Below are positions 7,647 through 16,162 of a DNA stretch of 32,315 nucleotides, piece after piece. A program made the translations under genes and the position numbers. Below the pieces are notes generated by a model. It was not told the origin of the DNA. It made no database searches and saw only the letters and a program-made list of their open reading frames with translations. How positions within the stretch are numbered: the first letter of the stretch is position 1; every line of letters starts with the position of its first letter. The stretch comes from Bacteroidales bacterium UBA1374 (GTDB lineage: Bacteria > Bacteroidota > Bacteroidia > Bacteroidales > UBA932), in assembly GCA_002305545.1 (NCBI GenBank), contig DBRG01000010.1:39476-71790 (forward strand). Direction: 5' to 3'.

Positions 7647-10600
7647 ACATCCGGAGCCACGGGGAAACAAGGTCAGAAGCCCTTTCGGAGGGATAGTACG
7701 CCCAGTTCCAGGGATAAATGCAGCGTTCCGGATGCGGCATCATGGCCAGGTGGCGCCCGCAGGCACTGGTGACAGCGGCCACAGCCCCGGGTGACCCGTT
7801 GGGATTGGCCGGGTACACATCGTAGGAATACCTCGCTGCCACAGCGTAACCCCCTTTCTGCGGTAATGAGAACCTCCCCTCGCCGTGAGCTACCCAGATA
7901 CCCAGCCGGCTTCCCAGCAGGGGTTTCAGAAATATTGAATTACTTTCTTCAATGGTAATGTTGATAAAGTTACACTCAAATTTTCCGGATTCGTTGGGCT
8001 GTATTTTGGGTGACTTTTCCCGGGCAGCCGGGGTGATCAGTCCCAGTTCAGCCATCAGCTGGCAGCCGTTGCATATGCCCAGGCTGAGTGTATCCTTCCT
8101 TGCATAATAACGGTCAAGGGTTTCCTTTGCCTTGGGATTGTATAAAAACGCACCGGCCCATCCCTTGGCGGAACCCAGGGTATCTGCGTTGGAAAACCCG
8201 CCCACAAAGACTATCAGGCGTATGTCATCCAGGGTTTCCCGTCCACTGATCAGGTCGGTGGTATGGACATCGCGTACTTCAAATCCTGCCAGGTACAGCA
8301 TCCAGGCCATTTCCCTGTCGCATTGCGATCCCTTTTCCCTGATGATGGCGGCTTTTGGCAAGGGTTTGTTCCCCCCGGATTGGTCGGGCATTTCCAGGGT
8401 TCCGTCAAACCAGGCCGGAAATTCATATATCAACGGTGTTTTTACGTAATTCTCAAAGCGTTCGCGGGCTTTTACCGGGTTGCACTGACGCCTGTCCATC
8501 AGGTAAGAAGTGTGGAACCAAAGGTTCCTGAGCCGGTCTATATCAAAGGAAAGGGTTTCATCTACCTTGATCATCCGTTCTTCACAGGGTGTTCCCAGCA
8601 ACCTGGTTTTCACGTCATTCTCCAGCAACAGCCCCAGGGCCTGGTGTATCCTGTCGGCGCGAACCTGCAGGATGACTCCGGGATACTCGGCAAAAAGGGC
8701 GGCAGCCTTGTCGGTTCCGGCAATTTCTTCCAGCACATGTTCCCTTAGGCGGATCCCTCCGCCGATATTGGCGAAGCACATTTCCAGCAGGCAGGTCAGC
8801 AGGCCTCCGGCCGATATATCGTGCCCGGCTAGCACCATTTCCTGTGCTATCAGTTCCCGGACGGTTTCAAATCCCCTTTTAAAGGCTTCTGCATCTTCCA
8901 CATCGGGACAAGAGGCTCCCACCTTTCCCATGCACTGGGCAAGTGCCGATCCGCCCAGGTGGCACGCGCGTTCCTTCCTTCCCGAAAAATCCACATACAG
9001 GAGGGCCGAGGCGGTCGTGCGATCCATCACCGGTTGCACCTTGCGGCGGACATCGCTCACCGGAGCCACCGCAGATATGATGACCGTGCCGGGAGAGAGC
9101 ACTTTACTTCCGTCGGGGTACTTCTGGGTCATGGAAAGGGAATCCTTCCCCGTTGGAATATTGATGCCCAGTTGACAGGCAAAATCACTGGCGGCCTTCA
9201 CGGCGCGGTACAGGCGGACATCTTCCCCTTTGTTCCGGCAGGGCCACATCCAGTTGGCACTCAGGGAAACATCGCGCAATCCGTTGTCCGGGGCAACAAA
9301 CACCAGGTTAGTCAGAGCCTCGGCAATGGATAAACGGCTGCCTGCAGCCGCATCGATAAGTCCTGCCACGGGTGCGTGTCCCAGGGAAGTGGCAATGCCG
9401 GAAAAACCTTTTGGCGAAGGCACAAAACCAATGGCTGTCAACCCGTAATCATTCAGGGGCAACTGCAATGGTCCGGCACATTGCTGGCCGGCAACCCAAC
9501 CTGTGACCGAGCGGTCAACCTTGTTGGTAAGCCAGTCTTTACAGGCAACCGATTCGAGCTGTATCACCTGTTGGGCATAATCAATCAGCGAATCGTTGTC
9601 CTGTCTGCAGGTCAGTGGTTCAAATTCCATGTTGTATGTCTGATCCTCCATGACCGTGCGCGGAACGGAACCTAACAGATCTTTAATTTCCAGGTCAATG
9701 GGTTTTTCTCCGGTCCCTGAATTTTCAAAAGTGAAGCGCCCGTCCCCGGTAATTTCACCAATAACGTACAGGGGAGCCCTTTCCCTTTCTGCCGTCTTCC
9801 GGAGCAAGTCCACATCCTGCGGGTGCATTACCAGGCCCATGCGTTCCTGTGATTCATTTCCTATGATTTCCTTGGCACTCAGGGTGGGATCCCCCAGTGG
9901 CAGCTTTTCCATCTCTATCCTGCCGCCTTCATTTTCCACCAACTCGGCAAGGCAGTTCAGGTGGCCGCCTGCCCCGTGGTCGTGAATGGAAACAATGGGA
10001 TTAACGTTGTTCTCGGCCAGTGATCGGATGGTGTTGTATACGCGTTTTTGCATCTCGGGGTTGGACCGCTGCACAGCATTCAGTTCTATGGCATTACCGA
10101 ATTCCCCGGTAGCTACCGACGAAACAGCACCGCCACCCATGCCGATCCTGTAATTATCTCCGCCCAGGAGCACGATCTTATCTCCTTTGCAGGGTTTTTC
10201 CTTTTGGGCATCTTCCAGGCGGGCATAACCCACACCGCCAGCCTGCATGATCACCTTGTCGTACCCGTATTGCCGGTCTTTTTCCCTGTGTTCAAAACAC
10301 AGAAGCGATCCGCAAATGAGAGGCTGTCCGAACTTGTTCCCGTAATCGCTGGCCCCGTTGGAGGCTTTTGTCAGGATATCTTCCGGGGTGTGGTACATCC
10401 AGGGGCGGGCCCCGGGTCTTTCAGGCCCTTCTTCGAGCCTGGGCAGGGAAGTCATGTATACGGCCGTGCCGGCTAAAGGGAAAGAGGCCTTTCCGCCGGC
10501 CATCCGGTCCCGGATCTCTCCCCCGCTGCCGGTTGCTGCCCCGTTGAAAGGCTCAACCGTGGTGGGAAAATTATGGGTCTCGGCTTTCAGGCTGATCACC

Positions 10601-11325
10601 GTATCGTAAGGGACCGTTTTGAAATAACCGGGACGGTCCGGAAATTCCGGTATGAAAAAAACGTGCTGCGAGGGTCCGGCCACAAAGGCACAGTTGTCCC
10701 TATAGGCAGAGACTATGCGGTTTGGGTTGACAGCAGCTGTTTTTTTGATCATTTCAAACAGGGTGGAAGGCTGCTTTTCTCCATCAATGATGAATGATCC
10801 GTTGAATATCTTGTGCCGGCAATGTTCGGAATTTGCCTGGGAAAACCCGAATATTTCAGAGTCTGTCAAGGGTCGGTCCAGGCGCCGGGAAAGATCCTGC
10901 AGATAGCCGATCTCCTCTTCGTTCAACGCCAATCCTTCCTCACGGTTGTATGCCTCAATATCCAGGATCTTTCTGACCGGTTCCGGAACCCTTCCTGTCC
11001 GGAATACCTGTTGGTCCAGTCCCTGGTACATTTCCTGCAGCATGGCATCAAAAGGGTCAGTTTCCCGGACCGGGAAAAACTCTTCAATCCGGACAACTCC
11101 CGGAATGTTCATACTCTGGCAGATCTCTGTTGCCACCGTGCTCCAGGGGGTAACCATTTCGCGCCGCGGGCCTTTGAACCATCCTTTGAGCAAGGGGTCG
11201 CGGGGATCTATGGGGATTGCTCCTCCAAACAACCAGGTCAGGGCTTCCAGGTGCGGATTGGATAATGCCCGCTCTGTCTGAACGACCAGAACCTCAGAAC
11301 GGTTTTTCAGAAAAAAAGAGATCAT
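7615..11325 (-). CDS. purL: Phosphoribosylformylglycinamidine synthase (large, fused form)
   Basis: Catalyses step four of de novo purine synthesis, FGAR + glutamine + ATP to FGAM. At 1236 residues it is the large single-chain form with synthetase and glutaminase domains. The synthetase part shows SEHCRHKIFNG, KAETHNFPTTVEPFNGAATG and GGDNYRIGMGGGAVSS, and a second half-repeat with GKDSLSMTQ and GHDISAGGLLTCL. The C-terminal class I glutaminase has its nucleophile Cys in LGICNGCQLM and the His/Glu pair in MMPHPERC. It lies 12 bases after rhaD, last in the NTPase-rhaD-purL operon. No PurR-type or riboswitch signal is seen upstream; the gap is too short. Its last 32 bases overlap the convergent lipoprotein gene. 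Confidence 0.97.
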   Translation of the reverse strand: MISFFLKNRSEVLVVQTERALSNPHLEALTWLFGGAIPIDPRDPLLKGWFKGPRREMVTPWSTVATEICQSMNIPGVVRIEEFFPVRETDPFDAMLQEMYQGLDQQVFRTGRVPEPVRKILDIEAYNREEGLALNEEEIGYLQDLSRRLDRPLTDSEIFGFSQANSEHCRHKIFNGSFIIDGEKQPSTLFEMIKKTAAVNPNRIVSAYRDNCAFVAGPSQHVFFIPEFPDRPGYFKTVPYDTVISLKAETHNFPTTVEPFNGAATGSGGEIRDRMAGGKASFPLAGTAVYMTSLPRLEEGPERPGARPWMYHTPEDILTKASNGASDYGNKFGQPLICGSLLCFEHREKDRQYGYDKVIMQAGGVGYARLEDAQKEKPCKGDKIVLLGGDNYRIGMGGGAVSSVATGEFGNAIELNAVQRSNPEMQKRVYNTIRSLAENNVNPIVSIHDHGAGGHLNCLAELVENEGGRIEMEKLPLGDPTLSAKEIIGNESQERMGLVMHPQDVDLLRKTAERERAPLYVIGEITGDGRFTFENSGTGEKPIDLEIKDLLGSVPRTVMEDQTYNMEFEPLTCRQDNDSLIDYAQQVIQLESVACKDWLTNKVDRSVTGWVAGQQCAGPLQLPLNDYGLTAIGFVPSPKGFSGIATSLGHAPVAGLIDAAAGSRLSIAEALTNLVFVAPDNGLRDVSLSANWMWPCRNKGEDVRLYRAVKAASDFACQLGINIPTGKDSLSMTQKYPDGSKVLSPGTVIISAVAPVSDVRRKVQPVMDRTTASALLYVDFSGRKERACHLGGSALAQCMGKVGASCPDVEDAEAFKRGFETVRELIAQEMVLAGHDISAGGLLTCLLEMCFANIGGGIRLREHVLEEIAGTDKAAALFAEYPGVILQVRADRIHQALGLLLENDVKTRLLGTPCEERMIKVDETLSFDIDRLRNLWFHTSYLMDRRQCNPVKARERFENYVKTPLIYEFPAWFDGTLEMPDQSGGNKPLPKAAIIREKGSQCDREMAWMLYLAGFEVRDVHTTDLISGRETLDDIRLIVFVGGFSNADTLGSAKGWAGAFLYNPKAKETLDRYYARKDTLSLGICNGCQLMAELGLITPAAREKSPKIQPNESGKFECNFINITIEESNSIFLKPLLGSRLGIWVAHGEGRFSLPQKGGYAVAARYSYDVYPANPNGSPGAVAAVTSACGRHLAMMPHPERCIYPWNWAYYPSERASDLVSPWLRMFTEARLFCMK

Positions 11326-11337
11326 AGGTAAAAATAC

Positions 11338-12099
11338 TTAACTGCGTAGCGAATGGACGTACAGGTATATCTTTGCGGCGGTATTGAGCGTATCCACGGC
11401 ATCGAACACTTCCAGGATATTGGTTCCCGTACCCAGGACCCCGTGGCGTTCCCACAACATAATGCGGAAATTCTTCAGGTCTTTTATGCTTGCTTTTGCC
11501 AGTTCCATGGACCCGGGCATCTCATAGGGAACCCATGCCAATCCGTTGGGTACGCACATTTTTACTTCTGCATGCATCTCGTACAATGCTTCGGTAATTA
11601 CCCGCGTACTTTTCAATTCACTGATATGAGACAGGGCTATCAATTCATTGGGGTGCGTGTGGAAAACCACGCGCCTGCCTGCCGACACGGGAACACCCTG
11701 TTGTATGGCTTCCTGTGCGAACACCTGGTGCATAAGCAGGTGAGAAGGCAGCTCTATGGTGGGTGGCAAGTCTTTGTCTGCCAGTATATCAATGCTTTTA
11801 CCATCCACAGCTACCCGTGTGATGATCCCCTGGTCCATGGGGTTCCTTGCTACATCACGCATCCTGGAACCTGCGCTGGTCACATAATAATACTGCCCTG
11901 CCAGTTCCGGGACCGTATGGTAAAGGGGAATTCTGGTGATCGCAGGCAGGTTCTTATTCTCATCTCCAATGAATTCAGTCACGTTAACGGTGATGTTTCC
12001 GGCATTCCTTTCTGCCCATCCTTTTTGCCACATATATTCGGCCACCCTGGCAATGTCGTTGATTTGCATCTGCAAAGGCCCATTGTACTTCAGAATCAT
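11338..12099 (-). CDS. rhaD: Rhamnulose-1-phosphate aldolase
   Basis: Class II zinc aldolase that splits L-rhamnulose 1-phosphate into dihydroxyacetone phosphate and L-lactaldehyde. The 253-residue protein shows WQKGWAERNAGNITVN (phosphate/substrate loop), YYYVTSAGSRMRD, and the zinc site FHTHPNELIALSH with a third His in WERHGVLGTG. Length fits RhaD. None of the other rhamnose genes (rhaB, rhaA, rhaT, regulator) is in the window, so here it is an orphan between a small NTPase gene (4-base gap) and purL (12-base gap). Other class II aldolases such as fuculose-phosphate aldolase are shorter and match less well. Confidence 0.88.
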   Translation of the reverse strand: MILKYNGPLQMQINDIARVAEYMWQKGWAERNAGNITVNVTEFIGDENKNLPAITRIPLYHTVPELAGQYYYVTSAGSRMRDVARNPMDQGIITRVAVDGKSIDILADKDLPPTIELPSHLLMHQVFAQEAIQQGVPVSAGRRVVFHTHPNELIALSHISELKSTRVITEALYEMHAEVKMCVPNGLAWVPYEMPGSMELAKASIKDLKNFRIMLWERHGVLGTGTNILEVFDAVDTLNTAAKIYLYVHSLRS

Positions 12100-12103
12100 T
12101 TTC

Positions 12104-12643
12104 TTAACTTTTAACTAGTAAACAAATTTTCATAATTACCAGGTCCAGTGTCCTGTGACTGTAGGTTTCAAAGGGTATCTTGTTGCCTACCAGGATGTCG
12201 ATGATCTTTTCATCCAGTTCCAGGGACTGTTCCAGGTTGTGGATGCGGCCTTCCTGTTCAAAATAAGCAGTCCTTTGAATAAACAGGTTAAAATTGTTGA
12301 ACCGGTTGAAATTCTTAATGATCTCCTTATGAAAAGAATCCGACACGTTTACTCCAAAAACCAGGCTGTTCAACAGGGTGGCATCTGTAACCACAACGTC
12401 AACTTTTCCAACCAACCTTTCCACACGGTGCGTTTGTACTTCAAATATGTGGTGCTGGTGGGGCTCGCTGCCATCCAGGATGTCAAGTTTTTCATCCCAT
12501 ACCAGTTCTTTCGCGTATTCAGAAACGTATTCAGTAACAAGCCGCTGCTTTTTTAATTTACTTGCAATCTCCCAGGCACAGGTGGTCTTGCCCGCGGCAG
12601 GACCTCCAAAAAGATTGACAATCAAAGTATTTTTGGATGGCAT
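12104..12643 (-). CDS. AAA_28-type P-loop NTPase / putative kinase
   Basis: Small P-loop protein of 179 residues resembling the AAA_28 family, related to the ribosylnicotinamide-kinase half of NadR. It has a clear Walker A, FGGPAAGKTT (residues 12-21, Lys19), then TEYVSEYAKELVWD, a pattern of NadR-like kinases, and VVVTDATLLNS as the Walker B strand. The C-terminal part is lysine- and isoleucine-rich with no recognised domain. The substrate cannot be read; a nucleoside or small metabolite is likely. It begins the rhaD-purL operon, just downstream of a promoter-like -7 box at 12666-12673. Confidence 0.72.
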   Translation of the reverse strand: MPSKNTLIVNLFGGPAAGKTTCAWEIASKLKKQRLVTEYVSEYAKELVWDEKLDILDGSEPHQHHIFEVQTHRVERLVGKVDVVVTDATLLNSLVFGVNVSDSFHKEIIKNFNRFNNFNLFIQRTAYFEQEGRIHNLEQSLELDEKIIDILVGNKIPFETYSHRTLDLVIMKICLLVKS

Positions 12644-12665
12644 TTTATTGTATTTCAGGACACAA

Positions 12666-12673
12666 CAAATATA
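12666..12673 (-). promoter_or_regulatory. Putative -7 element for the NTPase-rhaD-purL operon
   Basis: TATATTTG on the minus strand matches TAnnTTTG exactly and sits 22 bases before the NTPase start codon, abutting the end of the GH92 gene. No convincing TTTG box is found 19-22 bases upstream, so this is only half supported. Confidence 0.4.
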
Positions 12674-14755
12674 CTACTTTTTTAGATAGGAATATGGCAA
12701 TTTTTCATTCCGGAAGGACCTTCCGCGGACCGGATTAGCTGTCATGCCGAATTCCAGTAATCCCCCTTCCATAAGTTGGCCATGGGTAATGAACGATGTG
12801 TCCAGTACCTTGCCGTTCCATTTTACTTCTTTTACATATATATTCTTTTCTGTCAGCCGGGGTGCCTCAATGGTCAACACTTTGCCGCCTTCCAGACGGA
12901 CAGTCATTTTCTTAAAATACGGAGCGCCCAGGACATATTGATCCGTTCCGGGACACAAAGGATAGAGGCCCATGGCAGAAAAAATGAACCAGGCAGGAGT
13001 CTCATCCTCCAGGCTGTAAGCGTCCATCATTTTCCGGATCTTTTCCTGTCCCTTCCAGGGAGATGCTGTCCATGTGTACAAGTAAGGAAGTTCTTTGAAA
13101 GACACTGCACTGTCCAGCCGCTTTTCAAATCCTTTCCTGCCCCCTGTCCTTTCAACAATATCGGCCATATTGTGCGGAACAAACAGCAGGGCATCCCGGC
13201 AGGTCAGAGAATCTGCCGGCTCACTGCTAGCAGAGGGATCTGCCGGCACAGTCCAGTTGAGGTCGCTGTTCCGCTCCCGGGCATAACCTGTTTCGGGATC
13301 TATAAGCCATTGATAGGCTGTCACAAAAGGCCGTATCCGGTTAACAGTTTCTGTTTGACCGGCACCGGAAGCCATAACCATCAGACACCAATTAGCATAG
13401 GAAAAATCTTTGGTCAGCAGGATAGATCCAGACCCGGGTTCAGCTCCTGCGGGCACGAATCCCGTTTCCCGGGCCGCGGATAGCAGCCCCTGGAAAGGAG
13501 TTTGCATTGTATTGGTCATGGCCTCCAGCAAGCGGGGTGTCAGGGACGCGGGCAGGATACCCTTGACACAGGCATCGGTAAGCTGCGACATGGCTTTATC
13601 CAGTACGCCTTCTCCTGGCAACAATTTGGGCACACTCCTGTCATAATAGGCCAGGGCGGAAGCGATGAACTGACGGCTCCTGTCTGGTTTAATAAATGTC
13701 ATAAGGGCATCCCTGACCATACAGCCCGGATAGAGTGCGGCATAATTCACATGATACTCGGAGGTGTGTATGTTGTTGTCGTTGCCTCGGAACCTGCCAT
13801 CTGCATCATGTGATAAGGCGGGATACATCATTGTCTGTGACAAAGCGCTGTAAAACAGCGCCCTGTGCGATTCCAGCACTTCGTTGCCCAAGGGTTCGTC
13901 AATGGTGATGACCCTCAATTCTTTTTCCCAAAGCTGACCGGCTTCCCAGAGCAGCGTTTCAAAACTCTTCCCGTCCTGCTCTGACTTCAGGTTGTTTAAA
14001 GCCCCCAGGGCATCTATGGATGAAAAAGCTATCTGGATCTCCAGGACCCCGTCTCCCACAAATTGCTGTCCACCCCTTACCAGGTCAAATACGAATACGG
14101 CATCCAGGTTGGGCCCGCCCATCAGGGGATAATTTTCCGGTGCAATTGTACTGTCGGTTGCAAAAAACTGTTTCACGGGCCGTGAAAAACGAATGGCAAA
14201 GTATGTGTGCAGGGTTTCATTGTCAGCGCGGTTTATGATATTGCCGGTGACGGTATTCGGGTCTTCTACCCTGATGCCTGCCCACTGGATCCCTGAGCTG
14301 TGATTTTCCCCGGCGCCCGGATTTTCTCCTGAGCCGGGATTATCCCCGGCGCCGGAAAGATCCAGCAGGATCCTGCCTTCTTTTTGAGGTTCACCGGATG
14401 GGGTAAAAAAGGCATACCGGTGCATGGCCCCCCTGGGTGTGGCTGTCACAAGGAGATCCATATCCGGATTCCTGGTTACAAAGTGCAACGATCCCGGAGC
14501 CTGGGGAACAGTTCCTTCCTGCAGGGATAAAGGCCCGGCAGAAGGAACCAGCCCCATGCTGCCGTATGCAGGGCCTGAAGCCGCATTAAAAAACCTGTGC
14601 TCAAAAGTCAGTATTTTTCCTTCCTGGTGTTCTGTAATGCGCGGTACAACCTTTACACCACCAAAAGGCACGCAAATCCCCTGGTAAGGACTGCCTGCAG
14701 AAAGAATGGCCGGGAAACATACGGCCAGGGCAAACCAGGTAAACCGTCTCATCAT
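12674..14755 (-). CDS. Diverged GH92-like (alpha-mannosidase family) secreted protein
   Basis: The C-terminal third is clearly GH92: AWFIFSAMGLYPLCPGTDQYVLG, then FKKMTVRLEGGKVLTIEA and YVKEVKWNGKVLDTSFITHGQLMEGG, as in Bacteroides alpha-1,2-mannosidases (shown in pieces). A signal peptide (residues 1-20, ending ILSAG) predicts export. However the family's acidic signature GNxDxGQxSAW, which carries catalytic Asp residues, reads SLEDETPAW here, and the central region has weak similarity, so activity is doubtful. The 693-residue length is slightly below the usual. Residues about 135-155 are a Gly/Glu/Asn/Pro repeat (GxGENP, three units) that looks like a tandem expansion. The start overlaps the DUF362 stop by 4 bases. 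Confidence 0.72.
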   Translation of the reverse strand: MMRRFTWFALAVCFPAILSAGSPYQGICVPFGGVKVVPRITEHQEGKILTFEHRFFNAASGPAYGSMGLVPSAGPLSLQEGTVPQAPGSLHFVTRNPDMDLLVTATPRGAMHRYAFFTPSGEPQKEGRILLDLSGAGDNPGSGENPGAGENHSSGIQWAGIRVEDPNTVTGNIINRADNETLHTYFAIRFSRPVKQFFATDSTIAPENYPLMGGPNLDAVFVFDLVRGGQQFVGDGVLEIQIAFSSIDALGALNNLKSEQDGKSFETLLWEAGQLWEKELRVITIDEPLGNEVLESHRALFYSALSQTMMYPALSHDADGRFRGNDNNIHTSEYHVNYAALYPGCMVRDALMTFIKPDRSRQFIASALAYYDRSVPKLLPGEGVLDKAMSQLTDACVKGILPASLTPRLLEAMTNTMQTPFQGLLSAARETGFVPAGAEPGSGSILLTKDFSYANWCLMVMASGAGQTETVNRIRPFVTAYQWLIDPETGYARERNSDLNWTVPADPSASSEPADSLTCRDALLFVPHNMADIVERTGGRKGFEKRLDSAVSFKELPYLYTWTASPWKGQEKIRKMMDAYSLEDETPAWFIFSAMGLYPLCPGTDQYVLGAPYFKKMTVRLEGGKVLTIEAPRLTEKNIYVKEVKWNGKVLDTSFITHGQLMEGGLLEFGMTANPVRGRSFRNEKLPYSYLKK

Positions 14756-15867
14756 ATTTCTATCAGGGTATAACTGCGTGATCCGATCCCCATCTTTTCG
14801 GCATGGGCAAGCCCAAATACGCCGTCGGTACGGGGATTTGCGTATAGGAACTTATCTTCTCCCACCCTGGCATCAGTTCTGTCCGGATCAGCCACACTTC
14901 CGGGCATTGCCGGGGATTTTTTGGCCAGGTCGTAACAAGCCTGGTCAAGGGCAAGCGGATCAAACGAGGCCAGCATGCCAATATCCGGAATTATGGGGAT
15001 GTCGTTCATGCCCCAGCAATCACACAGGGGCGACACATCCATGATGAAACTCACATGAAAATGCGCTTTTCCCTGCAGGACAGCCCAGGCATATTCAGAG
15101 ATCTTGGCCGTCAGGCCCTGTGCAGTAGAAGATTTCACTGCCTGGGCCGCATCGTACTGGCATACGGCAATGCATTGTCCGCAACCGACACAGAGTTCGT
15201 AATTGATGACCGCAATCCTTTCTTTATCAAGGGAAACAGCCCCTTGGCGGCAATTCATCACGCACTGGCGGCATCCAGTGCAATTGGCCCGCTCTATGAC
15301 CGGTTTGGAATCCGAGTGAAGTTGCAGTTTTCCTCCCACACTGGCCGAACCCATCCCGATATTTTTCAGGGTGCCTCCGAATCCCGTCATTTCATGGCCT
15401 TTGAAATGCGTCATGGTCACCAGCACATCGGCTTTGGCAATGGCCGAGCCGATCAGGGCTTCCCTGAAATACTCCCCTCCGGGAATGGGGATCGCCACCT
15501 CGTCTGTTCCTTTGAGCCCGTCGGCAATAATGACTGGAGCCCCGGGAACGCTTATGGGATTGAATCCGTTCAGGTAAGCGATGTTCAAATGGTCCACGGC
15601 ATTGGAGCGCCAACCGCTGTACAGGGTATTGGTATCGGTCAGAAAAGTCCGGGCGCCCATCTTCCGCAGCAATTCCACCATCCTGGATGCGTAATTGTGA
15701 CGTATGAAAGCCAAATTCCCACGCTCTCCGAAATGGATCTTGACGGCTGTGAATTTATCCTTGCAATCAAGCCGCTCAATTCCGGCGGCCTTGACAAGAA
15801 GTTCCATTTTTTTGGGCAAACTCATGCCCGGACGTGACTTGAAATCCGTAAAAAAAACCTCACTCAT
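14752..15867 (-). CDS. DUF362 domain protein with two 4Fe-4S clusters
   Basis: 371-residue cytoplasmic iron-sulfur protein. The DUF362 region covers about residues 1-190, with KIHFGERGN, FLTDTNTLYSGWR and THFKGHEMTGFGG. Two ferredoxin motifs follow: C196-x2-C-x2-C-x3-C (CTGCRQCVMNC) and C226-x2-C-x2-C-x3-C (CVGCGQCIAVC). Domain order and length match the widespread but functionally undefined DUF362/ferredoxin group, presumed electron-transfer proteins. It overlaps the GH92 start (ATGA at 14752-14755), so the two are probably translated together, an odd pairing. The upstream gap of 73 bases to the divergent DUF2007 gene must hold both promoters; no exact TAnnTTTG is seen there. Confidence 0.85.
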   Translation of the reverse strand: MSEVFFTDFKSRPGMSLPKKMELLVKAAGIERLDCKDKFTAVKIHFGERGNLAFIRHNYASRMVELLRKMGARTFLTDTNTLYSGWRSNAVDHLNIAYLNGFNPISVPGAPVIIADGLKGTDEVAIPIPGGEYFREALIGSAIAKADVLVTMTHFKGHEMTGFGGTLKNIGMGSASVGGKLQLHSDSKPVIERANCTGCRQCVMNCRQGAVSLDKERIAVINYELCVGCGQCIAVCQYDAAQAVKSSTAQGLTAKISEYAWAVLQGKAHFHVSFIMDVSPLCDCWGMNDIPIIPDIGMLASFDPLALDQACYDLAKKSPAMPGSVADPDRTDARVGEDKFLYANPRTDGVFGLAHAEKMGIGSRSYTLIEI

Positions 15868-15940
15868 AATTATTACTTTTCAGTGGCTAAGATAGCAAGA
15901 TTTTGCTTATCTTTAGAAAGTAATATCAACGTGTCTGATC

Positions 15941-16162
15941 ATGAAAACAGTAGCCCGTTGCAGCACCCATTTCCAGGCCGAAGTCATAAAAGGGAACCTG
16001 GAAAACGAAGGATTTCATCCTGTTGTTTTTGACAGCAGCATGGACTCGTTCATGCCCCTTAACACTTTGTACAAGGATAACAAAATCGTGGTCAACGTAC
16101 CCGACCATGAATACGATGCGGTCCTGGAATACCTGGCTTCTCCAAATGTCGAACCTACTTAG
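15941..16162 (+). CDS. DUF2007 small protein
   Basis: 73-residue cytoplasmic protein starting MKTVARCSTHFQAEVIKGNLENEG and containing VVNVPDHEYDAVLEYL, the pattern of DUF2007 (putative signal-transducing proteins, related to the small domain near some zinc-ribbon proteins). Its role is unknown. It is divergent from DUF362 (73-base gap) and convergent with the GH2 gene, with an 8-base tail overlap at 16155-16162. Confidence 0.78.
   Translation: MKTVARCSTHFQAEVIKGNLENEGFHPVVFDSSMDSFMPLNTLYKDNKIVVNVPDHEYDAVLEYLASPNVEPT

Noticed and set aside
11353..12114. 253-codon open frame on the plus strand
   Set aside because: Mirror of rhaD on the opposite strand; cysteine- and histidine-rich translation with no domain, while rhaD has all zinc-site residues.
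15055..15837. 260-codon open frame on the plus strand
   Set aside because: Antisense to the DUF362 gene, with no domain or plausible start signal.
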